This document shows, piece by piece, positions 5,906 to 6,420 of a stretch of 6,420 nt of DNA. The first letter of the stretch is position 1; every line of letters begins with the position of its first letter. The stretch is from Citricoccus sp. WCRC_4 (GTDB taxonomy: Bacteria > Actinomycetota > Actinomycetes > Actinomycetales > Micrococcaceae). A model generated the notes under the pieces. The model searched no databases. It saw nothing but the letters and a program-made list of their open reading frames with translations, and had not been told where the DNA came from. Where the stretch lies: the NCBI GenBank assembly GCA_026645375.1, contig JAPFFX010000064.1, forward strand, positions 1 through 6,420. The letters run 5' to 3'. Both the position numbers and the translations under genes were made by a program.

Positions 5906-6420
5906 ATGACTGCCACTGACACCGAGCGGACCTCCGTCCTGGACCCGTCCGTGTGGGACGGGAAGATCTACACCGACGCCTGGACCGAGGGTTCGGCCGG
6001 GACCATCGAGGTCCTGGAGCCGGCGACCGGGGCGGTGCTGGGCCGAGCGGGGATGGCCTCGGCTGAGGACGCCCGGCAGGCGGCCACCCGGGCCGCGGCC
6101 GCGCAGCAGGCGTGGGCCGCGACCAAGCCGGAGGAGCGGGCCGCGATCCTGCGCCGGGCCGGGGACTTCTTCGAGACCCATGCCGCCGAGCTCGGTCAGT
6201 GGGTCCAGCGCGAGACCGGTGCCATCGGGGCCAAGGCCGCCCTCGAGACCCACGTGGCCGCCAACGAGTGCTTCGACGCCGCCGCCCTGCCCCACCACCC
6301 GGCCGGGGACGTGCTCACCTCCAACGCCGAGCACTGGTCCTTCGCCCGCCGGGTGCCGGCCGGGGTGGTCGCGGTGATCTCCCCGTTCAACTTCCCGCTG
6401 ATCCTGTCCATCCGCTCGGT
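5906..6420 (+). CDS. Aldehyde dehydrogenase, probably benzaldehyde dehydrogenase (N-terminal part)
   Basis: The first 171 codons of an NAD(P)+-dependent aldehyde dehydrogenase; the gene runs off the right edge, so the catalytic Cys and Glu cannot be checked. The visible part contains the family start WDGKIYTDAWTEGS (17-30), VLEPATGAVLGRAGMASAEDA (36-56), the helix KPEERAAILRRAGDFF (74-89), and RVPAGVVAVISPFNFPL (149-165), where N162 in SPFNFP is the Asn that stabilises the thiohemiacetal intermediate. The N-terminal wording resembles XylC/benzaldehyde-dehydrogenase-type enzymes. ATG 5906 follows AAGGGAG (5895-5901), four bases upstream. It lies only 50 bases after the benzoylformate decarboxylase stop with no terminator between, so the two are surely co-transcribed. 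The decarboxylase's product, benzaldehyde, is the expected substrate, with benzoate as product. That specificity rests on context; other semialdehyde dehydrogenases share these motifs. Confidence 0.88.
   Translation, partial: MTATDTERTSVLDPSVWDGKIYTDAWTEGSAGTIEVLEPATGAVLGRAGMASAEDARQAATRAAAAQQAWAATKPEERAAILRRAGDFFETHAAELGQWVQRETGAIGAKAALETHVAANECFDAAALPHHPAGDVLTSNAEHWSFARRVPAGVVAVISPFNFPLILSIRS

Overview
The window is GC-rich bacterial DNA and appears to come from two sources. Positions 1 to about 649 encode part of a sodium/solute-symporter-type sensor histidine kinase (CbrA-like) of a kind typical of Gammaproteobacteria such as Xanthomonadaceae. From about 653 onward the gene content and codon use suggest a high-GC actinobacterium, probably in or near Micrococcaceae: GTG starts, a 67-residue CspA, strong G/C third positions and TAGGYT-like -10 boxes. 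The homology breaks at or next to a GGATCC (648-653), the only one I found in the window. The simplest reading is a join between unrelated fragments (cloning or assembly chimera). A real transfer or deletion is the alternative.

Layout: (1) truncated symporter-kinase, + strand, cut at the junction, its frame running on to a chance stop at 814. (2) CynX/NimT-family MFS exporter or permease, 792-2078 (+), followed by a possible terminator hairpin. (3) A stress pair on the + strand: a GlsB/YeaQ/YmgE small membrane protein (2237-2500), then a CspA-type cold-shock protein (2748-2951) with a long structured 5' leader. A strong 16-bp hairpin terminator (2968-3004) lies between the cold-shock gene and the convergent gene. 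(4) On the - strand, a Tat-exported metallo-beta-lactamase-fold hydrolase (4120 down to 3038). (5) A 142-bp divergent control region with a 7-8-7 inverted repeat placed on the promoter candidates. (6) On the + strand, benzoylformate decarboxylase (4263-5855) and the start of an aldehyde dehydrogenase, probably benzaldehyde dehydrogenase (5906 to beyond the window end).

Functionally, the right-hand genes form the lower mandelate (phenylglyoxylate) route: benzoylformate to benzaldehyde plus CO2, then oxidation to benzoate. The divergent exported hydrolase shares their control region. It may act outside the membrane on an ester, lactone or sulfate precursor, but its substrate cannot be read from the sequence. 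I see no RNA gene, CRISPR array, insertion sequence or phage gene, and no clear undescribed system. The points most worth checking are the chimeric junction, the shared operator with its exported hydrolase, and the folded cold-shock leader.
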